Source: Kovacikia minuta CCNUW1
GTDB lineage: Bacteria; Cyanobacteriota; Cyanobacteriia; Leptolyngbyales; Leptolyngbyaceae
Direction: 5' to 3'
Length of the DNA stretch: 64,000 bases
Assembly (NCBI RefSeq): GCF_020091585.1
Contig: NZ_CP083582.1
Coordinates: 7,234,028 to 7,298,027, forward strand
Position numbers and translations under genes: made by a program. Under the pieces are notes generated by a model. It ran no database searches and was not told the origin of the DNA. It worked only from the letters and a program-made list of their open reading frames with translations. Positions 26,260-34,185 of the stretch are shown one piece after another (the stretch's first letter is position 1; each line of letters begins with the position of its first letter).

Positions 26260-26529
26260 ATGGACATACAAACCGAAAAACAATTTAACGATGCTCTCCA
26301 CTCTTTTCAGCGTGAACTGATTGATCTTGAACTACGCTTGAAGACTGCGAACGATTTCCTTTGTCGTGGCAATTTTGGGGTGTGTTTATCTGACCTTCCC
26401 CAATACAAAAATGATGTTGAGCAATTTGGTGATGAGCTAAAAGAGATTGTTTCTGATTTGGAGAGTGAGATCCAGCCCAAATTTGAGAACCTAATGGTTT
26501 ACGCCGAAAATAATCCCAGACCTCAGTAA
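26260..26529 (+). CDS. Element hypothetical protein (89 aa), helical
   Basis: 89 residues, mostly alpha-helical and acidic (FQRELIDLELRLKTANDFLC, QFGDELKEIVSDLESEIQPKF). It is the last gene of the left-end operon, 12 bases after its neighbour and directly before a strong terminator. Not recognised. Confidence 0.6.
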   Translation: MDIQTEKQFNDALHSFQRELIDLELRLKTANDFLCRGNFGVCLSDLPQYKNDVEQFGDELKEIVSDLESEIQPKFENLMVYAENNPRPQ

Positions 26530-26544
26530 AAATTACCTTTGTTG

Positions 26545-26568
26545 AAACCCCTCTAGTAGGGGTTTTTT
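26545..26568 (+). terminator. Rho-independent terminator of the left-end operon
   Basis: Perfect 8 bp stem AAACCCCT/AGGGGTTT with loop CTAGT, running into a T-tract. It lies 16 bases after the stop of the 89-residue gene. Confidence 0.85.
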
Positions 26569-26731
26569 GTTTTAGAGCCTTCTAGGGACATTTCAGAGCA
26601 TTTTTAGAAAATGTCCCAATATACCTAACTGGTGCGTATCTCTCGGTACAGCCAATTCTCAGAGGGTTGATTATGGCATGTGAGCGATCGTAAGTTTTCA
26701 CACTCACATTGGTTTGATATTTTTACCTATG

Positions 26732-27580
26732 TTAGGTATTTTTGCGGGCTTTTAATCCAACACCGAATCCTATTAACCCCATTGTTAAAGCAACAATAAT
26801 CCCCTGTCCTATCCCAGACGTAGATTGTTCCTGTGTTTGAGTAGACACAGGAGATGTAGACACAGGTGTTTTAGGTTGAGTATTAGAAGTATCCGCAGGT
26901 GATGATGTAACGTTAGTAGCTGCTGAAACAGAATTAGGCTTAGCTGTAGGAACTGTTGCGTTGTTTAGTGTTTGTTCTGCTTTTGGTTCAGCCCTATTAA
27001 GATAGGTAGGTTGACCAACATCGCCATGAATTAGTCGAGCAAATTCAACGGCTCTACTTTGAGCAGTGAAGCTGGCAACTTGAATAGTTGCGATTTTTGT
27101 GTCTTCTCGAACTGTACTAACAGCATCAGAGCAGAATTGTTGCTGAATAGTGCTTAAATCGCCTCCATCAACAAAAACTGGATACCATGTGTTGCTGTCA
27201 CTTGTAGATTGATCTCCACAACTCACCTGCGGGAAGTTTGGTTTATTGACCGCCTCGATTGGACTTGTAGATACGTTTGACCTTTCATCGGTTGTAGTTG
27301 TCGATGGCTCAACATAGGAACTTGTGGGATTAGGTGAAGAATCAGTCTCTACTGAATATCCGCTGCTGTAACTAGGTACACTGCCACCGTATTGTCCACT
27401 GCCAGGAGCAGACCGCATGTGGGGACGAACGTAAGTACCGTCTTTACGATAGTATCCACGGACGCTTACAGACCTTCCAAAACTTCCATGTCCTCCCTTT
27501 CCACGTGCCAATGCTTCCAAAGGAGTGGAATAAAATGTACTACAAACTAAAATTCCAAGAACGATTGTCCTAAAGTTCAT
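26732..27580 (-). CDS. Exported, membrane-anchored protein with YYRKDGTYVRPH motif
   Basis: 282 residues. Signal peptide (residues 1-25, cleavage near ALARG), then a Gly/Ser-rich motif VRGYYRKDGTYVRPHMRSAPGS that recurs in many small secreted proteins, a Ser/Thr-rich linker, a compact domain (~120-200, WYPVFVDGGDLSTIQQQFC ... ATIQVASFTAQSRAVEFA, reminiscent of SPOR-like sequence), another Ser/Thr/Gln-rich linker and a C-terminal membrane helix (GIIVALTMGLIGFGVGL) ending KARKNT. It is a likely surface protein and cargo of the element. No enzymatic motif is seen. Confidence 0.75.
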   Translation of the reverse strand: MNFRTIVLGILVCSTFYSTPLEALARGKGGHGSFGRSVSVRGYYRKDGTYVRPHMRSAPGSGQYGGSVPSYSSGYSVETDSSPNPTSSYVEPSTTTTDERSNVSTSPIEAVNKPNFPQVSCGDQSTSDSNTWYPVFVDGGDLSTIQQQFCSDAVSTVREDTKIATIQVASFTAQSRAVEFARLIHGDVGQPTYLNRAEPKAEQTLNNATVPTAKPNSVSAATNVTSSPADTSNTQPKTPVSTSPVSTQTQEQSTSGIGQGIIVALTMGLIGFGVGLKARKNT

Positions 27581-27751
27581 GCGCTCAATCTGCTAAGGGT
27601 ATACTTCCTGTCTCAGGCTATATGCAGACAGTCCGTAGTTGTTCTCAAGTAGCTATAGAACTTTTATATTTGGGAACAACTTGTTATACTTTTCCTTTAC
27701 ATAAGTGAAAAACTTAAAAAATCTATAAATCATAAGTCCTGTTTAACTGTT

Positions 27752-27881
27752 TATGGTGAAAATCACCATAATTGCCTATTTATGCCTTGAAATTGTGTGC
27801 CAGTTGAGAGGTTTAGATACTCTGATACCTAAACCACGGTGAAACGTTGAAATTTAGTTGTCGTTTACTATGAAACGACAA
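27752..27881. promoter_or_regulatory. Three inverted repeats upstream of the small recombinase gene
   Basis: The 343-base gap 27581-27923 contains TATGGTG-5-CACCATA (27752-27770), GGTTTAG-12-CTAAACC (27810-27835) and TTGTCGTTT-6-AAACGACAA (27858-27881), the last ending about 42 bases before the recombinase ATG. They look like operators or protein-binding palindromes controlling divergent promoters. No binding protein can be assigned. Confidence 0.45.
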
Positions 27882-27923
27882 TAGAATGAAAGGGTGAGCC
27901 TAAAATTAATAAGCTAAGCACAA

Positions 27924-28463
27924 ATGCCTAAAGTAAACGGTAAAGGTCAAGCGGCAATTTTGAGCAACGATCAAATCGATCAGGTTATCAAACTCTGTAG
28001 AGAACCCTATAACCTGGCTGTTGCGATCGCTGCTTACACAGGTTGTCGAATGGGTGAAGCGATTCAACTAAGGGCAGAAAACTTAGACCTGGCAGCAGGC
28101 ATTATCACTCTGACTCACACTAAGACCGGACGCACAAGGGAAGTAGTGATGCATCCTGAATTAGTGGTGATACTGGCTGATGCTGAATTACCCACATGTG
28201 GGTATCTGTTCCCATCACCTAGAACATCAGGACATATCACCAGACAAGCAGTAGACAAGGAACTGAGAGAGGTTTGCGAGGCTCTAGAAATTAGAGGGGT
28301 AGGAACCCATAGCTTTAGGCGATCGCTGGCAACTAATCTACACGGCAAAGGTATCCCATTGAAAACGATCGCCAGCATTACCGGACATGAAAGCCTTAAT
28401 GAGCTTTCACGGTATCTGGACGTTACACCAGAGCAACAAAAAGCAGCTATTCTGGCTCGATGA
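27924..28463 (+). CDS. Tyrosine recombinase, catalytic domain only (179 aa)
   Basis: 179 residues covering just the catalytic domain of the phage-integrase family: Arg in YTGCRMGEA, Lys in THTKTGRTR, HSFRRS (H-x-x-R box), TGHESLNELSRYLDV (His/Trp position and Tyr nucleophile). There is no N-terminal core-binding or arm-binding domain, and the ATG is well placed after a regulatory gap. Such short recombinases occur in cyanobacterial and phage genomes and may act in dimer resolution or inversion rather than integration. It is the second recombinase in the element. Confidence 0.85.
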   Translation: MPKVNGKGQAAILSNDQIDQVIKLCREPYNLAVAIAAYTGCRMGEAIQLRAENLDLAAGIITLTHTKTGRTREVVMHPELVVILADAELPTCGYLFPSPRTSGHITRQAVDKELREVCEALEIRGVGTHSFRRSLATNLHGKGIPLKTIASITGHESLNELSRYLDVTPEQQKAAILAR

Positions 28464-28576
28464 AAGAGATATATACCCTTGTAAAGATCGGATGATGGAA
28501 ATTCTTTCTATCCTGTTTGCAGCAAGAGGGATAGTTAGTAGTAGAGTATTCGACCTAAGTTGAGCGATAACGTTTG

Positions 28577-29002
28577 ATGTTAAATGCAGCGCAGAAGAAA
28601 ATTTTTAGCGGATTAGCTCTAGGGGTATTACTTGGTTGTTACTCAACCCCTGTGTCAGCGGCAGATAATAATTTAATTTTCGTTGGGAAAGATTCTGAAA
28701 ACCATAGATACTACCTCAATAGGAATTGGCTTAAAGCAGAAGAAAACGGGTTTGTTGATTTTGTATACACTATGCGACTTCCAGAACCTGATTCTAACGG
28801 AATTTTGTTTATTGATGCCCATGTCAAAGGGCACTGTGCAACCTCTCGATTAGGTATAACATCTGTTCAACTTTACAATGTTAATGACAAATTAGTAAGC
28901 GAAAAGAAATTGGATACTTTAGTCTTTGATATTGTTCAGCCAGGAAGTATGAACCAGTTGTTACTAGATGCTACCTGTCGTATTCTTAATACTGCCAATT
29001 GA
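28577..29002 (+). CDS. Exported protein, possibly surface-adhesin-E-like (141 aa)
   Basis: 141 residues from ATG 28577. A signal peptide is clear (AQKKIFSGLALGVLLGCYSTPVSA, cleavage after SAA). The mature part has one predicted domain with a WLKAEENGFVDFVYTMRLPEP strand region and two Cys (KGHCATS, DATCRIL) that could form a disulfide; the layout is reminiscent of small surface-adhesin E-like cyanobacterial proteins. Probably element cargo acting in the periplasm. Confidence 0.6.
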   Translation: MLNAAQKKIFSGLALGVLLGCYSTPVSAADNNLIFVGKDSENHRYYLNRNWLKAEENGFVDFVYTMRLPEPDSNGILFIDAHVKGHCATSRLGITSVQLYNVNDKLVSEKKLDTLVFDIVQPGSMNQLLLDATCRILNTAN

Positions 29003-29095
29003 ACTGCCTGATCGAAGATCTCACCCCAGAATCACTAGCAGAGCGGTTACATGGACAAAACATTGAAGCCTGATTCACTTCACCAACAGAAGATT

Positions 29096-29150
29096 GAAAC
29101 CCACAGTGTTGTGATGATGGATGAAACGAAACCACACACCTGTGGGTTTC
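29096..29150. terminator. Hairpin between convergent genes (possible bidirectional terminator)
   Basis: GAAACCCACA (29096-29105) is inverted at 29141-29150 (TGTGGGTTTC) in the gap between the convergent 141-residue and 132-residue genes. The 35-base loop is long for a terminator. Both arms contain the element-enriched heptamer ACCCACA. Confidence 0.4.
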
Positions 29151-29165
29151 ATAAAGAATCTTCGT

Positions 29166-29564
29166 TTAGTCTAGTTCGCCTTCAATGTCCTCCCAGAACT
29201 TCACAATTCCATCGAGGGCACCGAACACATAAGCTTCAAGGACGTAACCAGGAACCCTACCTACATCCATAGCACTGAGTAAGAAGGCGTTACTTGGTAC
29301 ACAATCACACAGTCTTATTGGTTGGTCACTATCAGCACATTTCATTTCATGCCAACCGATTACTTCTTGAATCTGTTCAAAGCTCAACTCTTTGGCAATA
29401 TCCGACCCTTCACAGTAGCCTTTCTGATACCAGTCCTCAAGCGCTTGCTTTGCTTCAATCCGTAGTCTAGCGATCGCCGCTTCACGTTCTGTTTTTTTAA
29501 CTGCTGACCCTATCAGTTTTTCAAGCAGCGAGTCTGAAAGAATTATTTTGATAGTTTCTGGCAT
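29166..29564 (-). CDS. Element hypothetical protein (132 aa)
   Basis: 132 residues. It starts MPETIKIILSDSLLEKLIGSAVKKTEREAAIARLRIEAKQALEDWYQKGYCEG, which reads like an RHH-type strand plus helices, followed by a domain with four Cys (C72, C82 region) and a C-terminal helix (AYVFGALDGIVKFWEDIE). Not recognised. It is the last gene of the long minus-strand block. Confidence 0.6.
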   Translation of the reverse strand: MPETIKIILSDSLLEKLIGSAVKKTEREAAIARLRIEAKQALEDWYQKGYCEGSDIAKELSFEQIQEVIGWHEMKCADSDQPIRLCDCVPSNAFLLSAMDVGRVPGYVLEAYVFGALDGIVKFWEDIEGELD

Positions 29565-29650
29565 AACCTTGTCTCCTTCAGCAGGGTTACACAGGATATA
29601 CCATAGAAAGCAAACAAATAAGTATTTTTGTACTCATACAACGCTAAAAA

Positions 29651-29669
29651 AACTTCCTCTAGGGAAGTT
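29651..29669 (-). terminator. Rho-independent terminator (minus strand)
   Basis: AACTTCC/GGAAGTT stem with a short TCTA-containing loop; on the minus strand the hairpin runs directly into seven T. It separates the 53-residue gene from the 132-residue gene downstream. Confidence 0.65.
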
Positions 29670-29709
29670 AACTACTCTAGGGGAAGTTTCTAGTTTGCTC
29701 AATCTCATT

Positions 29710-29871
29710 TTAACTTGATGCCTTTTTCGCTCTTTTCTTCTTAGCTGGCTTCTGTTCTGGTAACGGTGAATCTAAAGCCTTTTCTTCTTTAGATTTCTCA
29801 GCTTGATACCTGGCAAGCATCGCCTGAAGAATTGATGCTGTGGTGAGTCCTGAAGGTCTTTTAATAGGCAT
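29710..29871 (-). CDS. Small basic protein (53 aa)
   Basis: The frame is open from 29958, but the family-like part starts at ATG 29871: MPIKRPSGLTTASILQAMLARYQ, then a charged helix and a Lys-rich tail (KPAKKKRAKKASS) suited to nucleic-acid binding. Not recognised. It lies just after the 192-residue gene in the same direction. Confidence 0.5.
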   Translation of the reverse strand: MPIKRPSGLTTASILQAMLARYQAEKSKEEKALDSPLPEQKPAKKKRAKKASS

Positions 29872-29954
29872 TTTTGTTTTCTCCAATTTGTTAACGTCTA
29901 TTGAACACCAAAAGTTAAGTGACATGAGCCAACTAAATAAGTTTGCCACTTGTG

Positions 29955-30533
29955 TCACTTAGCAGGGACAGATCGCACGATGAACCGGCTAACAGAACCA
30001 AATCGATTAATGGTTTCCTGGTAGGAAATATCCCCGTCAGACTCAGCGATCGCTCTCAAACATTCAGCAGCAAGATCGGGTGAATTGATTCCTAACGCTC
30101 TTGCTCTCGGATCACGGTAAAGCTGTCTAACTGTGAGCCTATCACCAGGGTTTTGAATTAGGGAAAGAATATACTCTTTTTTGCTTAGTGGATCTACTTC
30201 ATGAAAGACGGTTTTATTATCATCTTCTGCCTTGCCAATGAACTCTACAACCAATGTGGGTACCTGTAATTTCCCACTATCAACAAACCTTGTAACGTGA
30301 AACTTACGGGCTATAATTCTCCATTCAAAACCTTTATAAGTGATGTGATCACCTAGTATCGGATCGCAGTAGAAACCCGACATAAGCAAGCTACCGTGTA
30401 GCTGTTCTAGTTCTAAATAAGTTAGTTGCTCTCGTAAATGTTCTGGTGTGTTGAACTCGACTAAATAGGGATAGTGTTTTCTATTAACTATTCGTGTAAC
30501 TTTCTGCCTATCTTCTAATATTAATTCTTCCAT
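29955..30533 (-). CDS. Element hypothetical protein (192 aa), possible winged-helix C-terminus
   Basis: 192 residues. The N-terminal half is beta-rich (VNRKHYPYLVEFNTPEHLREQLTYLELEQLHG, GDHITYKGFEWRIIARKFHVT); the C-terminal half (~125-190) reads like a winged helix with LSLIQNPGDRLTVRQLYRDPRARALGI. It starts 27 bases after the ACTGTCAC repeat array, so the array may be its operator or the origin it acts on. Not recognised. Confidence 0.55.
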   Translation of the reverse strand: MEELILEDRQKVTRIVNRKHYPYLVEFNTPEHLREQLTYLELEQLHGSLLMSGFYCDPILGDHITYKGFEWRIIARKFHVTRFVDSGKLQVPTLVVEFIGKAEDDNKTVFHEVDPLSKKEYILSLIQNPGDRLTVRQLYRDPRARALGINSPDLAAECLRAIAESDGDISYQETINRFGSVSRFIVRSVPAK

Positions 30534-30560
30534 CTGTAATTGCTCCTAATTCCTTACTTC

Positions 30561-30704
30561 ACTGTCACGCTACTGTCGCAAGGTACTGTCACAGATGGTC
30601 ACTGTCACACCCTGTTGAACTGTCACAGACTGTCGCATCATGCTTGTGACAGTGGTGACAGTAGTTTTTAGGAAAGGACGTGACAGTGTGACAGTGGTGA
30701 CAGT
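30561..30704. repeat. ACTGTCAC repeat array: six direct and five inverted copies
   Basis: Within 144 bases there are four ACTGTCAC and two ACTGTCGC on the plus strand (30561, 30572, 30585, 30601, 30619, 30629), then five GTGACAGT (30646, 30655, 30680, 30688, 30697). Spacings of 8-16 bases resemble iterons of plasmid origins or partition-site repeats. It lies between the P-loop ATPase gene and the 192-residue gene. Confidence 0.85.
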
Positions 30705-30719
30705 AAAACACAATTAATA

Positions 30720-32023
30720 TTAGAAAGGGACAGTAGGCTTTAGTCTATACAATTCTGTTGCAGTACCATTTTGATTTTCGGTTTTGTGCTTTTCAAGTGT
30801 GCCTTTCTGAGCGTGATAATCAAGAATTTTGTGGGCTAAATCTTTATCTTCAATTGTCCGAAATGTACGACTTACCAACTCTCTATAACTTACCCATTCA
30901 CCGTTAGCAGCTTTTAATTTTTCTGCTAACTTTCGACCAATCTTTTGAGTAGGTGTCTCTTCATCAGATTGGCTCACAACTATGGGTTTATCCGCTACTT
31001 CAAACTCGTTTGAATTACCCACAGGTTTTGTTTGTTGAGGTCTTGATTTAACCAGGGCGATCGCATCTAATACAGCAGGTTTTGAACAAGTTGGCTGAAG
31101 ACTTAACAGCAAATCAACTGTTAGCCAATCAGGAACTTTGAACTTGCTAACAGACCCGTCAAGCTTGGTCACTTCTACAACCCCTGTGGGTGCCATCTCA
31201 CCGAACACGTTTTTAACCTTACCGATAGTTTCAACCTTGACGGTGCTTTCCTGTAAGGTTCCTAAAATTCCTTTTACACCAGGGTAAAACGATGCTTGAT
31301 CACCATGAGCGATAAGGATCGGGAAATAGGCATGCTTTGAAGACTCTCTCAGCAGCGATCGCAGTGACTTACCTAAAGCTTGCTCATCCTGGAACTGGTC
31401 ATAACTGCCAAATTCATCCCAAGCAGCGGTTAGGTTCAGTTGCTTTCCTCTATCAACTTCTTGCTGAATGGCGTTCCAAACGGCTTCTATGGCTGGAAAG
31501 CATTTTGCCCCATCAGGAGTCGTTCCAAAGGGATTCAGGCTGTCAGGGACGGGACTATCAGCCTCTCTGTGAGGTGTAGCCCAAGCAACCTGATGACCTG
31601 GCAAAAGGATGCTTCTAAGTAGCGCCAATTTCTTAGCAAAGGTTGATTTACCCGTTCTCTGCTTGCCAACAAGCCTGATAGGAGCGGATTTGATCAGTAA
31701 CAAAAGTTCAGGGCATTCGGTTTCTAGACGGTTCAGTAGCTCTTGAGCAGTTTTGGGTAATTGCTTGTCAAAATCACCCAATGTGGGTGATTGCATCTGT
31801 AAAGGGCTTAGGTCTAACTCTTCCTCAGAGTCAAACAAATCATCAAGGTTAAGTAACTCAGTGGTAGATTTTGATGCGTCTACCCATTCGGTGAATATCC
31901 AGGCAGTAGGCGATAGCTCGATCAGGGTTGCGTAACCCTCTAGAATCTGAGCTACCGCCTTTAGGCGTTTGGGTCAGAACTTCCAAAGGCTTCAGCAATC
32001 AACTCAGCAGCGTTTTCAGTCAT
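30720..32023 (-). CDS. P-loop ATPase, probably read by -1 ribosomal frameshifting
   Basis: The ATPase part has Walker A VGKQRTGKST, Walker B-like NLTAAWDEFG and a C-terminal winged-helix-like region (EWVSYRELVSRTFR). Its frame has no ATG/GTG before TTG 31838, yet protein-like sequence (RLKAVAQILEGYATLIEL, TAWIFTEWVDAS) continues upstream to 31972. A good start ATG 32023, preceded by AAAGGAG, opens a frame that ends at TAA 31961 after 20 codons. The two frames join at CCCAAAC (31973-31967), the X-XXY-YYZ heptamer for -1 slippage, giving 434 residues. It may be a plasmid-type replication or DNA-handling ATPase; function is unknown. Confidence 0.7.
31967..31973 (-). promoter_or_regulatory. Candidate -1 frameshift site CCCAAAC
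   Basis: On the minus strand the zero frame reads GAC CCA AAC GCC TAA; slipping back one base gives CCC AAA CGC CTA AAG and enters the long ATPase frame. The zero-frame stop is two codons later. A short stem CGCC/GGCG with loop TAAA follows directly. A normal stimulatory structure would be stronger and 5-8 bases away, so efficiency is unknown. Confidence 0.5.
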
Positions 32024-32054
32024 TGTCTTTTTGCTCCTTTACTTTTTTTATGAG

Positions 32055-32090
32055 AACACCTGTGGATACCGACCAGTATCCACAGGTGTT
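32055..32090. terminator. 15 bp perfect hairpin between minus-strand genes
   Basis: AACACCTGTGGATAC and its inverse enclose a 6-base loop. It lies just after the 151-residue gene and about 30 bases before the start of the P-loop gene. There is no T-run on the minus strand, so it may be an RNA processing or attenuation structure, or a protein site, rather than a classical terminator. Confidence 0.55.
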
Positions 32091-32096
32091 GATTAT

Positions 32097-32552
32097 TTAG
32101 GTTGCTCTGTCAATTTCAGAATCAAATTCAGCGTCAATCCGATCTGCGATTGCATAAAGCTCTTTCCAGCAATACTCAGGATCGGTATCGTGCCAGTTTC
32201 CATAGTTCTGTAAATCTGCTCCGAACAAATCACCAGACCACGTTGTTAATTCGCCGTCAGGGGTGATGTCTAGTTTGCAGACACGAATCAATGATCCTTT
32301 GTATTCAATGAATTTACCTCGTTCGATGAATTCGACCGCACACGTTAAAGCGTTAGTGACGGTATCGCAAACCCCAATATCGTGCCAATCTAAATAACCA
32401 GAATCAACGTGGTTGACTTCAACAATCAAGTTATTATGTACGCTCGGAGTGATTTGAACGTTGAAATCGCCTAGTTGAAACTCTGTAATAGGCTTTACGT
32501 AGATGTCTTGATCTGCGGTCGATTCGATTTTGGTGATTGTTGATTGTGTCAT
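32097..32552 (-). CDS. Element hypothetical protein (151 aa), acidic
   Basis: Start ATG 32552 has AAGGAT upstream; the longer frame to 32636 is less protein-like and overlaps the RHH gene. The 151-residue product is acidic and beta-rich (VKPITEFQLGDFNVQITPSVHNNLIVEVNHV, YKGSLIRVCKLDITPDGELTTW) with Trp-rich segments. Not recognised. It is located in the partition/ATPase gene block. Confidence 0.6.
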   Translation of the reverse strand: MTQSTITKIESTADQDIYVKPITEFQLGDFNVQITPSVHNNLIVEVNHVDSGYLDWHDIGVCDTVTNALTCAVEFIERGKFIEYKGSLIRVCKLDITPDGELTTWSGDLFGADLQNYGNWHDTDPEYCWKELYAIADRIDAEFDSEIDRAT

Positions 32553-32622
32553 GATGGGTATATCCTTAATAATTTTTTGGCTAGATGAGCCAGCGATCGC
32601 AACGCTGGCTTTTTTTGTTTGA

Positions 32623-32886
32623 CTAGAACCCTTCAATAGGTGGTCTAGGCTTCCCTGATGTCTTAATGGGTAATGGTTGAGTACCGTTCTGAATTGGGCT
32701 AGTTTTGGTCACAACTGGTTGGTTTTCGCTTAGTACTTCTGAGTACTGACGAGTACTACCTAAAACTGAAACGATAATGTGGTTTGCAGCGTCATCTAAA
32801 GAGCAGTACTCACCTGTGTCAACTAATTTCTGAAGTCTTGCGATTGCAGTGTTTGATAGCTGTACACTGTTCTTTCTTTGCGCCAT
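32623..32886 (-). CDS. Ribbon-helix-helix protein, ParR-like
   Basis: 87 residues: an RHH-like N-terminus (KNSVQLSNTAIARLQKLVDTGEYCSLDDAANHIIVSVLG) and a proline-rich, unstructured C-terminus ending PRPPIEGF. Its ATG overlaps the end of the actin-like gene by one base. This order and size match ParR adaptors of type II (ParMRC) partition systems, whose RHH part binds parC and whose flexible tail contacts the ParM filament end. The assignment rests on position and architecture. Confidence 0.65.
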   Translation of the reverse strand: MAQRKNSVQLSNTAIARLQKLVDTGEYCSLDDAANHIIVSVLGSTRQYSEVLSENQPVVTKTSPIQNGTQPLPIKTSGKPRPPIEGF

Positions 32887-33872
32887 TAGAGTGCCATTCC
32901 CAAAATTGTGGTGTCTTGTGGATTAACAGCAATCTTGAAACGTCCTTTTGTACGTTCTTCAAGAGATGTTGCTAACGATGCACTCCCACCAACTAAAAGA
33001 ACTTCACCCAAATCTGCTAAGTATGGTTGCCACAGAGCAGCAGCTTTAGATCGGATGTCATCGATCCATTGCTCACGGCATGAGGCGAAATGGGTAAGGA
33101 AAGATGCACCATTACGACCAATCTTGTAACTACCAGACTCGATACCATCCATGACCTGGCTCAACTCGACAGAGATCCCTGTCTCTTTCAACAACCTTGC
33201 TTGGATGGCTTGTGCTAGGGCATTCGTACCGGGCAGGGTGATACTGGCATCTCTCAGGTTTACGCCTTCTGCTGAATAGAGACGACCACTAGAAGTGCCT
33301 CCACCAAAATCGATCACCCCATTTATCGCGTCTGTCCACTGATACAAACCGTGAGTGATTCCGTAGGTGTAAGCCGCTGTTGCTTCCTCTATCAGCGTTA
33401 CTTTGGCGATCGTCACGATAAACTGTTCACCATTTCTGATGTACTCGAAAGTACCGACCAAATCTTGACACTTGGCTTTGGCTTCTGAATTGCGAGTATC
33501 AGGTACAGCAATTTTCAGATTCTCAATTCGGTAGGATGAACACCCACAGGTTGGTTCTAGAGCGGCAAAAATCGAGGTACTGAGCAAGTTAAGTTTGCCC
33601 TTATCGAATGCTGATTTAGAGCCTGATTGGTGTTTAGCAGCGTTACCAACGGCATAGGTAACGTTATTACGCTCAACGATTACGGTATCTCTAGCGGGTG
33701 TGGGTAGATCTTCCCAGGTTGGATCAAATTCCCGGATCACGTTTGGCAATCGGATCATTTCACCTGTTGCTGAGATGTATTCTAGGTACCGATTGCCAGG
33801 GTTTACTAGAACCTCTTCTCGAATGGTTGAGCGAGGTAAGGATAGTTTGCGTAGTTCTCTAGTAGGGGTCAT
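32886..33872 (-). CDS. Actin-like ATPase, ParM/StbA-like plasmid segregation protein
   Basis: 328 residues with the actin-fold motifs: phosphate-1 region VNPGNRYLEYI (an Asn stands where Asp is usual), phosphate-2 VIDFGGGTSSGRLY (Asp188), and adenosine motif EVLLVGGSASL. ParM-type proteins form dynamic filaments that push plasmid copies apart. ATG 33872 is supported by the family length. The RHH gene overlaps its stop codon. In an integrated element this predicts a replicating, low-copy circular phase that needs partition. Confidence 0.82.
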   Translation of the reverse strand: MTPTRELRKLSLPRSTIREEVLVNPGNRYLEYISATGEMIRLPNVIREFDPTWEDLPTPARDTVIVERNNVTYAVGNAAKHQSGSKSAFDKGKLNLLSTSIFAALEPTCGCSSYRIENLKIAVPDTRNSEAKAKCQDLVGTFEYIRNGEQFIVTIAKVTLIEEATAAYTYGITHGLYQWTDAINGVIDFGGGTSSGRLYSAEGVNLRDASITLPGTNALAQAIQARLLKETGISVELSQVMDGIESGSYKIGRNGASFLTHFASCREQWIDDIRSKAAALWQPYLADLGEVLLVGGSASLATSLEERTKGRFKIAVNPQDTTILGMAL

Positions 33873-33901
33873 TGTTTTTGGGTTCCTTTGGATGTGAGGG
33901 A

Positions 33902-34069
33902 TTAGACGGGAAGGAGTTCACAAAACAGGCAGATTGGGCGAGAAGGTTTAACAAAGCTGGCATCATCCCAACCTGCTTCTGCTTTTAATCTACAAACACC
34001 CTCTGAATAGCTGACGCATTGAGAACAGGTGGCAGACGTTTTAGCAGTGGGGAGTGTGGGAGTTTTCAT
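33902..34069 (-). CDS. Small Cys-rich protein, probable zinc ribbon (55 aa)
   Basis: 55 residues from ATG 34069 to TAA 33902. Cys pairs CSQC and CLFC plus a Cys in GVCRLK give a possible zinc knuckle; the rest is polar. It sits upstream of the ParM-like gene in the same direction (29-base gap). Not recognised, but the CxxC spacing argues for a real gene. Confidence 0.5.
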   Translation of the reverse strand: MKTPTLPTAKTSATCSQCVSYSEGVCRLKAEAGWDDASFVKPSRPICLFCELLPV

Positions 34070-34185
34070 GGGTTTGCTGCTGTGCTGAGAGAGGGAAGGC
34101 TTTAGAGAATCAGGTTTACCAGCGCTTGGTTGGTTGCCTAGTCGATTCGTTTTGCCTTATGCAACTACTATAGCATAGATAAAAT

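Noticed and set aside
30561..30704. CRISPR array
   Set aside because: Repeats are only 8 bases, change orientation, have no spacer-sized unique units, and no cas genes are present.
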